From positions 1 through 33,030 of the forward strand of contig JAAFIY010000037.1 of the NCBI GenBank assembly GCA_013297985.1: 33,030 bases of DNA, read 5' to 3'. Positions within the stretch are counted from its first letter, which is position 1. Each line of letters opens with the position of its first letter. Positions 17,049 through 25,237 of the stretch are shown here, one piece after another. A program made the position numbers and the translations under genes. The DNA comes from Comamonadaceae bacterium. Its GTDB lineage: Bacteria > Pseudomonadota > Gammaproteobacteria > Burkholderiales > Burkholderiaceae_C. The notes under the pieces were generated by a model, which saw only the letters and a list, made by a program, of their open reading frames with translations, was not told the origin of the DNA and ran no database searches.

Positions 17049-18145
17049 GGCGGCGCGCCAAGCCTTGGCGCGGCAGCAGTTGAGTCCACGGCGATGGCCT
17101 CTAGCGGCCATCGCGGCCGCACTGAAAAATCGCTGGGGTGGATAGGCGCTTGAACACCCGCCTGCAGCCGCATGGCCGCTGCCAGCGCGATCATGGCGCC
17201 GTTGTCGGTGCACAGCGCCAGTTCGGGGTAGTAGACCTCGCAGCCCACCTTGTGCGCCGCCGCATCCAGCGCACTGCGCAGTTGGCGGTTGGCCCCCACG
17301 CCGCCACTGACCACCAAGCGCCTCAAGCCCGTTTGGGCCAAGGCGGCCAGGGCTTTGCGGCTCAACACGTCCACGATTGCCGCTTGGGTACTGGCCGCCA
17401 AGTCGGCCCGCACCGCGTCGGTGATATCAGGCCCGGCCCGATGCACCTGGGTAAGCACCGCGGTTTTCAAACCCGCAAATGAAAAGTCCAGGTCGCCGCT
17501 GTGCAGCAAGGGTCTGGGCAGCTTGAAGGCCTGCGGGTTGCCGCGCTCAGCCAAACGCGCCAGTGCCGGGCCGCCGGGGTAGCCCAGGCCAAGCAACTTG
17601 GCACTTTTGTCAAAGGCCTCGCCTGCAGCGTCGTCCACGGTTTCGCCCAGCAAGGCGTAGCGGCCTACTGCGTCCACCCGCATGAGCTGCGTATGCCCCC
17701 CCGACACCAACAGCGCCACAAACGGAAACATGGGCGGGTTAGCGCCCAGAAAGGGCGACAACAAGTGCCCTTCCAAGTGGTGCACCCCCAACACGGGCAC
17801 GCCCAAGGATGCACCCAAGGCCACCGACACCCCCGCGCCCACCAACAACGCACCAGCCAGCCCCGGCCCCTGGGTAAAGGCAACCAGGTCCACAGCGTCA
17901 AGCGGCTGGTTGGCCTGCTGCAACACCTGGCGCGTCAACGGCAGCACGCGCCGAATGTGGTCGCGGCTGGCCAGTTCTGGCACCACGCCGCCAAAGGCCT
18001 CGTGCATCTGCACTTGGCTGTGCAACGCGTGGGCCAGCAGGCGCGGGGCGGCCAAGGGCGCGGACAAGGTGGCGCCTGGCATGTCGGCCTGCACTAAGGC
18101 CACACCGGTTTCGTCGCATGACGATTCAATTCCCAAAATCAGCAT
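17042..18145 (-). CDS. tsaD: tRNA N6-adenosine threonylcarbamoyltransferase TsaD
   Basis: TsaD transfers the threonylcarbamoyl group to A37 of ANN-decoding tRNAs, working with TsaB and TsaE. The 367-residue ASKHA-fold protein begins [17 protein letters not shown]. It has the metal-binding pair His123 and His127 (HHLEGH), the VSGGHTQL motif and the [11 protein letters not shown] motif near the end. The conserved N terminus fixes the start at the ATG at 18145, although no Shine-Dalgarno precedes it, so translation may be leaderless or weak. It overlaps the hsp20 3' end by 7 nt and is divergent from nasT. Confidence 0.95.
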   Translation of the reverse strand: MLILGIESSCDETGVALVQADMPGATLSAPLAAPRLLAHALHSQVQMHEAFGGVVPELASRDHIRRVLPLTRQVLQQANQPLDAVDLVAFTQGPGLAGALLVGAGVSVALGASLGVPVLGVHHLEGHLLSPFLGANPPMFPFVALLVSGGHTQLMRVDAVGRYALLGETVDDAAGEAFDKSAKLLGLGYPGGPALARLAERGNPQAFKLPRPLLHSGDLDFSFAGLKTAVLTQVHRAGPDITDAVRADLAASTQAAIVDVLSRKALAALAQTGLRRLVVSGGVGANRQLRSALDAAAHKVGCEVYYPELALCTDNGAMIALAAAMRLQAGVQAPIHPSDFSVRPRWPLEAIAVDSTAAAPRLGAPPY

Positions 18146-18246
18146 GGGTCGATTGTGGGGCGCGGGGTTGTCGCCCACGTTTGGGGCCACTGGCCCGACG
18201 GCCTGCGGGGCCGGGGGTCGGCTTCGGCGGCTGCAGCGGCTGGTTC

Positions 18247-18262
18247 TGGCAGGCTTCTTGCA
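18247..18262 (+). promoter_or_regulatory. Sigma-54 (-24/-12) promoter of nasT
   Basis: TGGCAGGCTTCTTGCA has GG and GC exactly ten bases apart. It differs from the RpoN consensus TGGCACG-N4-TTGCA at one position (G for C). Transcription would start near 18273, about 14 nt before the nasT ATG at 18287. RpoN with NtrC is the usual activator pair for nitrogen-source genes. Confidence 0.6.
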
Positions 18263-18286
18263 CGTTGGATCCGCAAACTTCGCCCG

Positions 18287-18958
18287 ATGAAATCCCCTCG
18301 CCCCCCCACTGATCCCGCTCCCACGCCCCTGGGCTCTTCTTTGGGCCTGCGCATTGTGGTGGTGGGCAGCGACATGGCGCTGGCCGAGCCCGGTGACGAT
18401 CACGCCCTGGAAGTGGCTGAGCGTGGTCGCCAATTGCGCATTGGTTTGCTGCAAAACGGCTACAACGTGGTGGCCGTGCTGCCCGCTGACGCGTTTTTGG
18501 ATAGCCGCCTAGCCCAACTGCAGCCTGACTTGATCATCGTAGACGCCGAAAGCGACGCCCGCGACGCACTCGAACACGTGGTGATGGCCACTCGCGAAGC
18601 GCGCCGCCCCATCGTGCTGTTCACCGAAGACGAAGACACCACCCACGTGCGCGACGCGGTGGCGGCGGGTGTGTCGGCTTACATCGTGGCAGGGCTGGCA
18701 CCCGAGCGCATCCGCCCCATTCTCGAAGTGGCGGTGGCCCGCTTTGACCACGAACAAGGCCTGCGCGCCGAGCTGGACAAGGCCCGCACCGAGCTCAGCG
18801 AACGCCGCACCATTGAACGCGCCAAGGCCATCTTGGCTGAACGCCACCAGCTCACTGAGCCCCAAGCCCATGAACGCCTGCGCCGCGCCGCCATGGACCG
18901 TGGGCTGCGTTTGGCTGACGTGGCGCAGCGCATCGTGGACGTGTCCGATCTCTTGTAG
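18287..18958 (+). CDS. nasT: ANTAR-domain nitrate-responsive antiterminator NasT
   Basis: This 223-residue RNA-binding regulator has an N-terminal pseudo-receiver (about 20-145) and a C-terminal ANTAR domain (about 162-217, [20 protein letters not shown]). The receiver keeps an Asp86 (LIIVDAES). It has GSD in place of the usual acidic pair and AG where the conserved Lys-Pro normally lies, so it is probably not a classical phospho-switch. ANTAR proteins bind paired hexaloop hairpins in leader RNAs, and a matching leader starts about 300 nt downstream, ahead of nrtA. The usual sensor partner NasS is not encoded nearby. The start is the ATG at 18287, just after a sigma-54 promoter. Confidence 0.9.
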   Translation: MKSPRPPTDPAPTPLGSSLGLRIVVVGSDMALAEPGDDHALEVAERGRQLRIGLLQNGYNVVAVLPADAFLDSRLAQLQPDLIIVDAESDARDALEHVVMATREARRPIVLFTEDEDTTHVRDAVAAGVSAYIVAGLAPERIRPILEVAVARFDHEQGLRAELDKARTELSERRTIERAKAILAERHQLTEPQAHERLRRAAMDRGLRLADVAQRIVDVSDLL

Positions 18959-19019
18959 GGCCCCAGCGCCGCCCCAAGCCCGCGCACCCAGACCCTCTGG
19001 GAAACCCTGGTTGGTGCAT

Positions 19020-19036
19020 CGCACAAGTCTGGTGCG
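19020..19036 (+). promoter_or_regulatory. Candidate NtrC enhancer dyad
   Basis: CGCACAAGTCTGGTGCG is an inverted repeat with GCAC and GTGC seven bases apart. This is the spacing of the enterobacterial NtrC site (TGCAC-Y-N5-R-GTGCA). It lies about 160 bp upstream of the sigma-54 element, a normal distance for an enhancer. Only one site of this quality was found, so support is moderate. Confidence 0.4.
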
Positions 19037-19127
19037 GTTGCGTCTTTCGGCACGCTGCGGCTTCAGTTGGAGTGGCCAGTCTAGATACCCAACTGGCCTG
19101 CTCCGCCCTGAAATCAACGTGGTGTAC

Positions 19128-19148
19128 ATCAAAAATGATAGCAATCTG
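19128..19148. repeat. Dispersed repeat fragment
   Basis: ATCAAAAATGATAGC at 19128-19142 recurs exactly at 32450-32464. It belongs to the AT-rich AGCTA/TAGCT repeat family seen elsewhere in the window. It lies upstream of the sigma-54 promoter. Confidence 0.45.
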
Positions 19149-19187
19149 CGCGGGGTTTTTGCGACTCAAGGCACAGCGCGCGGCGGT

Positions 19188-19203
19188 TGGCACACGGTTT
19201 GCA
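19188..19203 (+). promoter_or_regulatory. Sigma-54 (-24/-12) promoter of the nrt-nir-nas operon
   Basis: TGGCACACGGTTTGCA carries TGGCAC and TTGCA with the GG and GC doublets exactly ten bases apart, a full match to the RpoN core. The start would be near 19214, giving a leader of about 286 nt before nrtA. The position directly ahead of the structured leader, in a nitrate assimilation locus, supports a true promoter. Confidence 0.75.
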
Positions 19204-19269
19204 ACCACCCCCAGCGAAGACGCATTGCGCAGTGCCAACGGCGGCTCAGCGTGATGTGTTTGTAGGTTT

Positions 19270-19325
19270 GTGGTGCTGGATTGGCCAACGTTTGCCAATC
19301 CAGCACCACCAGGACAACGACGTCC
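19270..19325 (+). promoter_or_regulatory. ANTAR (NasT) target: two tandem AACG-hexaloop hairpins
   Basis: P1 is a perfect 16-bp stem, GTGGTGCTGGATTGGC (19270-19285) with its complement at 19294-19309. The loop CAACGTTT contains the hexamer AACGTT closed by a C/T mismatch. Two bases later P2 has stem GGAC/GTCC (19312-19325) with hexaloop AACGAC. Known ANTAR targets are two neighbouring hairpins whose hexaloops have A at position 1 and G at position 4. Both loops here fit. nasT lies directly upstream. Confidence 0.7.
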
Positions 19326-19452
19326 CCACCCCGGAACGCCCAAGGCGTGCCTACGGTTTTTGCTTTCAGCCCGGCTGCGTGCAGCGACGGGCTTGAGGGC
19401 ACCCACCGCCACAGCACCCTTTGCGCCATCTGCGGTGCGGACGTTTTTTTTT
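19321..19452 (+). terminator. NasT-controlled intrinsic terminator overlapping P2
   Basis: CGTCCCCACC (19321-19330) pairs with GGTGCGGACG (19434-19443) at nine of ten positions, and nine T follow directly (19444-19452). The 5' arm includes GTCC, the 3' half of P2, so P2 and the terminator cannot form together. The roughly 100-nt loop contains a further hairpin, AGCCCG/CGGGCT (19368-19393). A competing local stem CACCG/CGGTG could also end near the T-run. Confidence 0.65.
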
Positions 19453-19499
19453 GCCCGTTTGATTTGCCTTTGTCGTTTTCACCTTTCAGGAGTCCAGTC

Positions 19500-20744
19500 A
19501 TGAACGATCTGTTGAAAGCCAAGCTCAGTCGCCGCGTGGTGTTGCAGTCGGCTGCTGTGGGCGCCGTGGGCTTGTCGCCTGCTTTGCGCTCCACCGTGTA
19601 TGCGCAGGGCTCAGATGCGCCTGAGAAGAAAGAAGTGCGTATCGGCTTCATTCCGCTGACCGACTGCGCCAGCGTCGTGATGGCCAGCGTGCTGGGCATT
19701 GACCAGAAATACGGCGTCAAGATTGTCCCCACCAAAGAAGCCAGCTGGGCCGGTGTGCGCGACAAGATGGTCAATGGCGAATTGGACTTTGCCCACGTGC
19801 TGTACGGGCTGGTCTACGGCGTTCACATGGGTGTGGGCGGCCCCAAGAAAGACATGGCCGTGCTGATGACGCTGAACCGCAACGGCCAGGGCATCACCTT
19901 GTCCAAGAAGCTGGCCGACGCGGGCGCCACCGACGTGACTTCGCTGGCCAAGCTGATGCAAACCCAACGGCGCGAATACACCTTTGCCCAAACCTTCCCC
20001 ACGGGTACCCACGCCATGTGGCTGTATTACTGGATGGCCAGTGCGGGCATTGACCCCATCAAGGGCGCCAAGGTCATCACCGTGCCGCCGCCGCAGATGG
20101 TGGCCAACATGCGTGTGGGCAACATGGACGGCTACTGCGTGGGCGAACCCTGGAATCACCGCGCCATTGCCGACGGCATCGGCATCAGCGCCGCCACCAG
20201 CCAAGACGTGTGGAAAGACCACCCCGAAAAGGTGCTGGGCACCACCAACGACTTCGCCACCAAGAACCCCAACACCTGCCGCGCCGTCACGGCCGCCATC
20301 ATCGAAGCCAGCAAGTGGATCGACGCAGGCCTGCAAAACAAAATGAAGATGGCCGAGACCATTGCCGACAAGGCCTACGTCAACACCAGCGTGGACGTCA
20401 TCAACCAGCGCATTTTGGGTCGCTACCAAAACGGTCTGGGCCGCACCTGGGACGACCCCAACTTCATGAAGTTCTATGACGAAGGCCAAGTCAACTTCCC
20501 GTGGCTAAGCGACGGCATGTGGTTCCTGACCCAGCACAAGCGCTGGGGCCTGATGAAGGAACACCCCGACTACATGGCCATCGCCCGCTCCATCAACAAG
20601 GTGGACCTGTATCGCCAGGCTGCCACCGCCGCCAAAGCACCGATTCCCAAAGAGTTGGTTCGCACCAGCAAATTGATGGACGGTGTGGTGTGGGACGGCA
20701 AAGACCCCGCCAAGTACGCCGACAGCTTCAAGATCCGCGCTTAA
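19500..20744 (+). CDS. nrtA: Nitrate ABC transporter substrate-binding protein
   Basis: This 414-residue NrtA/CmpA-family protein delivers nitrate (possibly nitrite) to the NrtBC importer. The N terminus has a twin-arginine signal, SRRVVLQSAAVGAVGLSPA, with likely cleavage near VYA-QG, so it is probably exported folded. Core motifs include IGFIPLTDCASVVMAS, the EASWAGVRDKM region and MDGYCVGEPWNHRAI. The ATG at 19500 has AGGAG upstream. It is the first gene behind the antiterminated leader and is followed 43 nt later by the permease. It is also the only NrtA-like protein here, so a cytoplasmic NasS paralogue is absent. Confidence 0.93.
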   Translation: MNDLLKAKLSRRVVLQSAAVGAVGLSPALRSTVYAQGSDAPEKKEVRIGFIPLTDCASVVMASVLGIDQKYGVKIVPTKEASWAGVRDKMVNGELDFAHVLYGLVYGVHMGVGGPKKDMAVLMTLNRNGQGITLSKKLADAGATDVTSLAKLMQTQRREYTFAQTFPTGTHAMWLYYWMASAGIDPIKGAKVITVPPPQMVANMRVGNMDGYCVGEPWNHRAIADGIGISAATSQDVWKDHPEKVLGTTNDFATKNPNTCRAVTAAIIEASKWIDAGLQNKMKMAETIADKAYVNTSVDVINQRILGRYQNGLGRTWDDPNFMKFYDEGQVNFPWLSDGMWFLTQHKRWGLMKEHPDYMAIARSINKVDLYRQAATAAKAPIPKELVRTSKLMDGVVWDGKDPAKYADSFKIRA

Positions 20745-20787
20745 ACGCAGCGCCCGTCAGCCCCCGTACCCCGACAGGAGACGCCCC

Positions 20788-21744
20788 ATGGTCAGCGCTG
20801 TGTTTCACTCCCCCTTGGAAGCCGCCGCCACCGCTTCGGCGGCTGCGGCCCCGCGTGGCGACGCCAAGCCCGGCCTCATGTCGCAGGAGGCTTCGGCTGC
20901 AGCGACACCCGCCCCCGTGGTGAAAGCGGCGCCGCCGGCCAAACCACCGCGTACGCCCATTGATTGGCGGGGCTGGTTGCTGCGGGTGGTGCCGCCCATC
21001 ATCGGGGTGGCGGTGCTGGTGGGCATTTGGGCCTTGGTGTCCATGACCACCAAGGGCGCCATCCCCACACCTTGGGACACCTGGAGCCAGGCGGTGGACG
21101 TGTTTGCCAGGCCCTTCTACAGCAACGGTCCCAATGACCAAGGCATCGGCTGGAATGTGCTGTCCAGCCTGGAGCGTGTGGGCCTGGGCTTTGGTTTGGC
21201 TGCACTGGTGGGCATTCCGGCGGGCTTCATCTTGGGCCGCTTTGTGTTCATGCAACGCATGTTCAACCCCATCATCAGCCTGCTGCGCCCGGTGTCGCCG
21301 CTGGCGTGGCTGCCCATAGGTTTGCTGGTGTTCAAAGGCGCCAACCCCGCCGCCATCTGGACCATCTTTATTTGCAGCATTTGGCCCATGGTGATCAACA
21401 CCGCCGTGGGCGTGCAACGGGTGCCGCAAGACTATTTGAACGTAGCCCGCGTGCTGGACTTGAGCGAATGGAAAGTCATCACCCGCATCTTGCTGCCCGC
21501 TGTGTTGCCTTACATGCTGACCGGGGTGCGCTTGGCCGTTGGTACCGCTTGGCTGGTGATCGTGGCCGCTGAGATGCTGACCGGCGGCGTAGGCATTGGC
21601 TTTTGGGTGTGGGACGAGTGGAACAACCTGAACGTCAAGAACATCATCATCGCCATCTTCGTGATTGGCATCGTGGGCTTGCTGCTTGAACAGGCGCTGA
21701 TTCGCCTGGCAGGCGCTTTCACCTACGAAGACGTCAAGGCCTGA
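20788..21744 (+). CDS. nrtB: Nitrate ABC transporter permease
   Basis: This 318-residue inner-membrane permease of the nitrate/sulfonate/taurine class has an Ala/Pro-rich cytoplasmic N-terminal extension of about 60 residues. Membrane segments follow (about 68-88, 132-152, 200-222, 250-270 and 285-305). The coupling helix region reads RVPQDYLNVARVLDLSEWKVI, and an MLTGGVGIGFWVWDEWN segment comes near the end. CAGGAG lies upstream of the ATG at 20788. It should pair with the ATPase encoded next. Calling it nitrate rather than another anion rests on the operon. Confidence 0.92.
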   Translation: MVSAVFHSPLEAAATASAAAAPRGDAKPGLMSQEASAAATPAPVVKAAPPAKPPRTPIDWRGWLLRVVPPIIGVAVLVGIWALVSMTTKGAIPTPWDTWSQAVDVFARPFYSNGPNDQGIGWNVLSSLERVGLGFGLAALVGIPAGFILGRFVFMQRMFNPIISLLRPVSPLAWLPIGLLVFKGANPAAIWTIFICSIWPMVINTAVGVQRVPQDYLNVARVLDLSEWKVITRILLPAVLPYMLTGVRLAVGTAWLVIVAAEMLTGGVGIGFWVWDEWNNLNVKNIIIAIFVIGIVGLLLEQALIRLAGAFTYEDVKA

Positions 21745-21775
21745 GCCTCCTCAACGCAGTCACACGGAGAACCTC

Positions 21776-22609
21776 ATGAGCGATTCCCTCACCAGCAAGT
21801 TCATCGAAGTCACCCAAGTCGGGCAGACCTTTCGCACCAAAACCGGGCTGTTCACCGCCCTGCGCGACATCAATCTGACGGTGGCGCGCGGCGAGTTCGT
21901 GGCCCTGATTGGCCACTCGGGCTGCGGCAAATCCACGCTGCTCAATTTGATCGCCGGCCTTACCAAGCCCAGTAGCGGCACCTTGCTGTGCGCCAACCGC
22001 GAAATCAACGGCCCGGGGCCCGAGCGCGCGGTGGTGTTCCAAAACCATTCGCTGCTGCCCTGGCTGACTTGCTTTGACAACGTACACCTGGGCGTGGAGC
22101 GCGTGTTTGGCGACTCAGGCCGCGTGGGCGGCCCCGCAGAAAACAAAGCCCAGCTCAAAGCCCGCACCCACGCGGCGCTGGATCTGGTGGGCCTGGGCCA
22201 TGCGGCGCAGAAGCGCCCGGGCGAAATCTCTGGCGGCATGAAGCAGCGCGTGGGCATTGCCCGCGCACTGGCGATGGAACCCAAAGTGCTGCTGATGGAC
22301 GAGCCCTTTGGCGCGCTGGACGCCCTGACCCGCGCCAAGTTGCAAGACGAGCTGCTCGAAATCGTGGCCCGCACCAAGAGCACCGTGGTGATGGTGACGC
22401 ACGACGTGGATGAAGCGGTGCTGCTGTCTGACCGCATCGTGATGATGACCAACGGCCCCGCCGCCACCATCGGTGAAGTGCTGGCCATCGACCTGCCCCG
22501 CCCGCGCCGCCGGGTGGAGTTGGCTGAAGACGCCCGCTACATCGGCTACCGCAAAGCCGTGATCGACTTCCTGTACACGCGCCAAGCGCATGTGGAAAAA
22601 GCCGCCTGA
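21776..22609 (+). CDS. nrtC: Nitrate ABC transporter ATP-binding protein
   Basis: This 277-residue ABC ATPase powers the NrtAB nitrate importer. The Walker A motif is GHSGCGKST (46-54), the Q-loop is VFQNHSLLPW, the signature is ISGGMKQR (151-158), Walker B is VLLMDEP (171-177) and the H-loop His is at 209. It has no C-terminal NrtA-like domain, so it resembles cyanobacterial NrtD or bacterial NasD rather than the long NrtC. The symbol depends on naming custom. The start is the ATG at 21776, 31 nt after nrtB. The next gene, nirB, is 112 nt away across a repeat element. Confidence 0.93.
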   Translation: MSDSLTSKFIEVTQVGQTFRTKTGLFTALRDINLTVARGEFVALIGHSGCGKSTLLNLIAGLTKPSSGTLLCANREINGPGPERAVVFQNHSLLPWLTCFDNVHLGVERVFGDSGRVGGPAENKAQLKARTHAALDLVGLGHAAQKRPGEISGGMKQRVGIARALAMEPKVLLMDEPFGALDALTRAKLQDELLEIVARTKSTVVMVTHDVDEAVLLSDRIVMMTNGPAATIGEVLAIDLPRPRRRVELAEDARYIGYRKAVIDFLYTRQAHVEKAA

Positions 22610-22616
22610 TCAGGCA

Positions 22617-22667
22617 GTTGCTATCTTTTTAGTAGCTGCTTGCGCCCATATTTAGGGCCTAGCAGCC
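22617..22667 (+). repeat. Dispersed AGCTA/TAGCT intergenic repeat, nrtC-nirB copy
   Basis: This is the best full copy of the family. It begins GTTGCTATCTTTTTAGTAGC, continues TGCTTGCGC, and ends in a TTAGGGCCTAGCAGCC flank. The minus-strand reading of 32347-32390 aligns along its length with scattered substitutions. It lies in the spacer between the transporter genes and nirB and could affect transcript stability there. Confidence 0.6.
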
Positions 22668-22721
22668 CGATTCTTCTCAAACAAGCGCGCTGCTGAATGC
22701 GGGCTTGAACAGGAGACCCTC

Positions 22722-25211
22722 ATGCAAAAAATGAAACTGGTGATGGTGGGCAACGGTATGGCCGGGGTGCGCACCGTGGAAGAGCTGTTGAAGATCGCGC
22801 CCGATCTGTACGACGTGACTGTGTTCGGTGCTGAGCCGCACCCCAACTACAACCGCATCTTGTTGTCACCCGTGTTGGCAGGTGAGCAAACGCTCGATGA
22901 GATCGTCTTGAACAGCTGGGAGTGGTACCGCGAAAACCACATCACCCTGCATGCGGGCAAGAAGGTGGTGAAAGTGGACCGCGTCAAGCGCGTCGTGCAC
23001 GCAGACGACGGCACCACTGCCGAATATGACCGCCTGCTGCTGTGCACCGGCTCCAACCCCTTCATGCTGCCGGTGCCCGGCGCCAAACTGGATGGTGTGC
23101 TCGCCTACCGCGACATTGCCGACACCAACGCCATGATCTCGGCGGCCGAGCAATACAAAAAAGCGGTGGTCATCGGCGGCGGCTTGCTGGGCCTGGAAGC
23201 GGCCAATGGCCTCTTGAAGCGCGGCATGGATGTCACCGTGGTGCATGTCATGCCCTGGCTGATGGAGCGCCAACTCGATCAAGTCGCAGGTCAGTTGTTG
23301 CAAAAGAGCCTGGAAGAGCGCGGCATTCAGTTTTTGATCGGCGCCCAAACTGAAAGGCTAGTGGGCAGCAGCGCTGACGGCGAATCGGGCCGTGTGAAGG
23401 CGGTGCGCTTCAAAGACGGAAGCACAGTAGACGCAGACTTGGTGGTGATGGCCGTCGGCATTCGCCCCAACACCGAGTTGGCCGAATCCATGCGGGTGCA
23501 TTGCAACCGCGGCATCGTCGTCAACGACACCCTGCAAACGGTGACCGATGCGCGCATCTACGCCGTGGGTGAATGTGCCGCGCACCGTGGTGTGGCCTAT
23601 GGTTTGGTGGCGCCGCTGTTTGAACAAGCCAAGGTGGCGGCCAATCATTTGGCGCAGTTCGGCATTGGCCGCTATAGCGGCTCGCTTACCTCTACCAAGC
23701 TCAAAGTCACCGGCATTGATTTGTTCTCCGCCGGCAACTTCATGGGGGGTGAAGGCGCGGAAGAAATCGTCATGTCCGACCCCTTTGGCGGCGTGTACAA
23801 AAAGCTCGTTATCAAAGACGACAAGCTGATTGGCGCCTGCCTGTACGGCGACACCGTGGACGGCAATTGGTATTTCAAGCTGCTGCGCGAAGGCAGATCT
23901 GTGGGTGACATCCGCGACAAACTCATGTTTGGCGAAGCGGGCTCCAACATCGGCGACGTGGGCCACCAAGGTCAAAGCAAGGCGGCCTTGATGGCTGATG
24001 CCGACGAGGTCTGCGGCTGCAACGGAGTCACCAAAGGCAGCATCTGCAAGGCCATCAAAGAAAAAGGCCTGTTCACCCTGGACGAGGTGCGCAAGCACAC
24101 CAAAGCCAGCGCCAGTTGCGGCAGCTGCACCGGCTTGGTGGAGCAGCTCATCATGTTCACTGCTGGCGGCAACTACAGCGCAGCGCCCAGCAAAAAAGCC
24201 ATGTGCGGCTGCACCGACCACAGCCACCAAGATGTGCGCGAAGCCATTCGCACGCAAAAGCTGCTGAGCATTTCTGACGTGATGCAAACGCTGGGCTGGC
24301 GCACCCCCAACGGCTGCGCCACCTGCCGCCCCGCCATCAACTACTACCTGATCAGCTCGTGGCCCAAAGAGGCGCAAGACGATCCGCAAAGCCGCTACAT
24401 CAACGAGCGCAGCCACGCCAACATCCAAAAAGACGGCACCTACAGCGTCATTCCCCGCATGTGGGGCGGGGAAACGACCGCAGACGAGTTGCGCCGCATT
24501 GCCGACGCGGTGGACAAGTACAAGATTCCCACCGTCAAGGTCACCGGCGGCCAGCGCATTGACTTGCTGGGTGTGAAGAAGGAAGACCTGCAAGGCGTGT
24601 GGCAAGACATTGGCATGCCCAGCGGCCACGCTTATGCCAAGGCCTTGCGTACGGTGAAAACCTGCGTGGGCAGCGAGTGGTGCCGCTTTGGCACCCAAGA
24701 CAGCACCCAAATGGGCAAAGACTTGGAACGTGCCTTGTGGCGCATGTACGCGCCACATAAAGTGAAACTAGCTGTATCAGGCTGCCCGCGCAACTGTGCT
24801 GAAGCGGGCATCAAAGACGTGGGCGTGATTGGCGTCGACAGCGGCTGGGAAATCTACGTGGCAGGCAACGGCGGCATCAAAACCGAGGTGGCCCAGTTCT
24901 TGTGCAAGCTGAAAACCGCGCAAGAGGTGTTGGAGTACAGCGGCGCTTTTCTGCAGCTGTACCGCGAAGAGGGCTGGTACCTCGAGCGCACGGTGCACTA
25001 CGTGGGCCGGGTGGGTCTGGACTACGTCAAAAAACGCATCTTGGAAGACCACGCTGGCCGACAAGCGCTGTGGGAAAAGCTGCAGTTCAGCCTGGACGGC
25101 GAACCCGATCCGTGGTTTGACTACGACAAGGCGGCCGTCGATCAGCGCCAATTTGCCACTCTCAACCCCACAACAAGCAGTTCCAAAAAAGGAGCGCTCA
25201 CCGCATCATGA
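22722..25211 (+). CDS. nirB: Assimilatory NADH-nitrite reductase large subunit
   Basis: NirB reduces nitrite to ammonium in the cytoplasm with electrons from NAD(P)H through FAD, Fe-S clusters and siroheme. The 829 residues begin with an FAD/NAD-disulfide reductase module (VGNGMAGVR near residue 10, VVIGGGLLGLEAA near 150). Two BFD-like 2Fe-2S domains follow (Cys pairs near 430 and 465, and CGC near 494-496 with CATC near 530). The sulfite-reductase-like C-terminal half has the siroheme/4Fe-4S cysteines near 647 (TCVGSEWCRFG) and 687 (SGCPRNCAEAG). The small subunit nirD is displaced by an inserted sensor-like gene. Confidence 0.96.
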   Translation: MQKMKLVMVGNGMAGVRTVEELLKIAPDLYDVTVFGAEPHPNYNRILLSPVLAGEQTLDEIVLNSWEWYRENHITLHAGKKVVKVDRVKRVVHADDGTTAEYDRLLLCTGSNPFMLPVPGAKLDGVLAYRDIADTNAMISAAEQYKKAVVIGGGLLGLEAANGLLKRGMDVTVVHVMPWLMERQLDQVAGQLLQKSLEERGIQFLIGAQTERLVGSSADGESGRVKAVRFKDGSTVDADLVVMAVGIRPNTELAESMRVHCNRGIVVNDTLQTVTDARIYAVGECAAHRGVAYGLVAPLFEQAKVAANHLAQFGIGRYSGSLTSTKLKVTGIDLFSAGNFMGGEGAEEIVMSDPFGGVYKKLVIKDDKLIGACLYGDTVDGNWYFKLLREGRSVGDIRDKLMFGEAGSNIGDVGHQGQSKAALMADADEVCGCNGVTKGSICKAIKEKGLFTLDEVRKHTKASASCGSCTGLVEQLIMFTAGGNYSAAPSKKAMCGCTDHSHQDVREAIRTQKLLSISDVMQTLGWRTPNGCATCRPAINYYLISSWPKEAQDDPQSRYINERSHANIQKDGTYSVIPRMWGGETTADELRRIADAVDKYKIPTVKVTGGQRIDLLGVKKEDLQGVWQDIGMPSGHAYAKALRTVKTCVGSEWCRFGTQDSTQMGKDLERALWRMYAPHKVKLAVSGCPRNCAEAGIKDVGVIGVDSGWEIYVAGNGGIKTEVAQFLCKLKTAQEVLEYSGAFLQLYREEGWYLERTVHYVGRVGLDYVKKRILEDHAGRQALWEKLQFSLDGEPDPWFDYDKAAVDQRQFATLNPTTSSSKKGALTAS

Positions 25212-25237
25212 GGCTTTTGCGCAAAAGGAGCCTCCAG

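Larger units (their letters stand above)
18959..19499 (+). promoter_or_regulatory. nasT-nrtA control region (541 nt, no gene)
   Basis: I see no protein-coding gene here. In order it holds an NtrC-like dyad (19020-19036), a fragment of the dispersed repeat (19128-19148), a consensus sigma-54 promoter (19188-19203), and a leader RNA from about 19214. The leader has two hexaloop hairpins (19270-19325) and a terminator ending in nine T (19444-19452). The nrtA Shine-Dalgarno AGGAG follows. Each element is listed separately. Confidence 0.8.

Noticed and set aside
19270..19309. The perfect 16-bp hairpin as a simple terminator for nasT
   Set aside because: No T-run follows. It lies downstream of a sigma-54 promoter, and its AACG loop and partner hairpin fit a leader element better.
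23358..24758. A 466-residue open frame on the minus strand inside nirB
   Set aside because: It lies wholly within a gene whose cofactor motifs are complete. The His/Ala-rich translation is typical of antisense readings of GC-rich genes.
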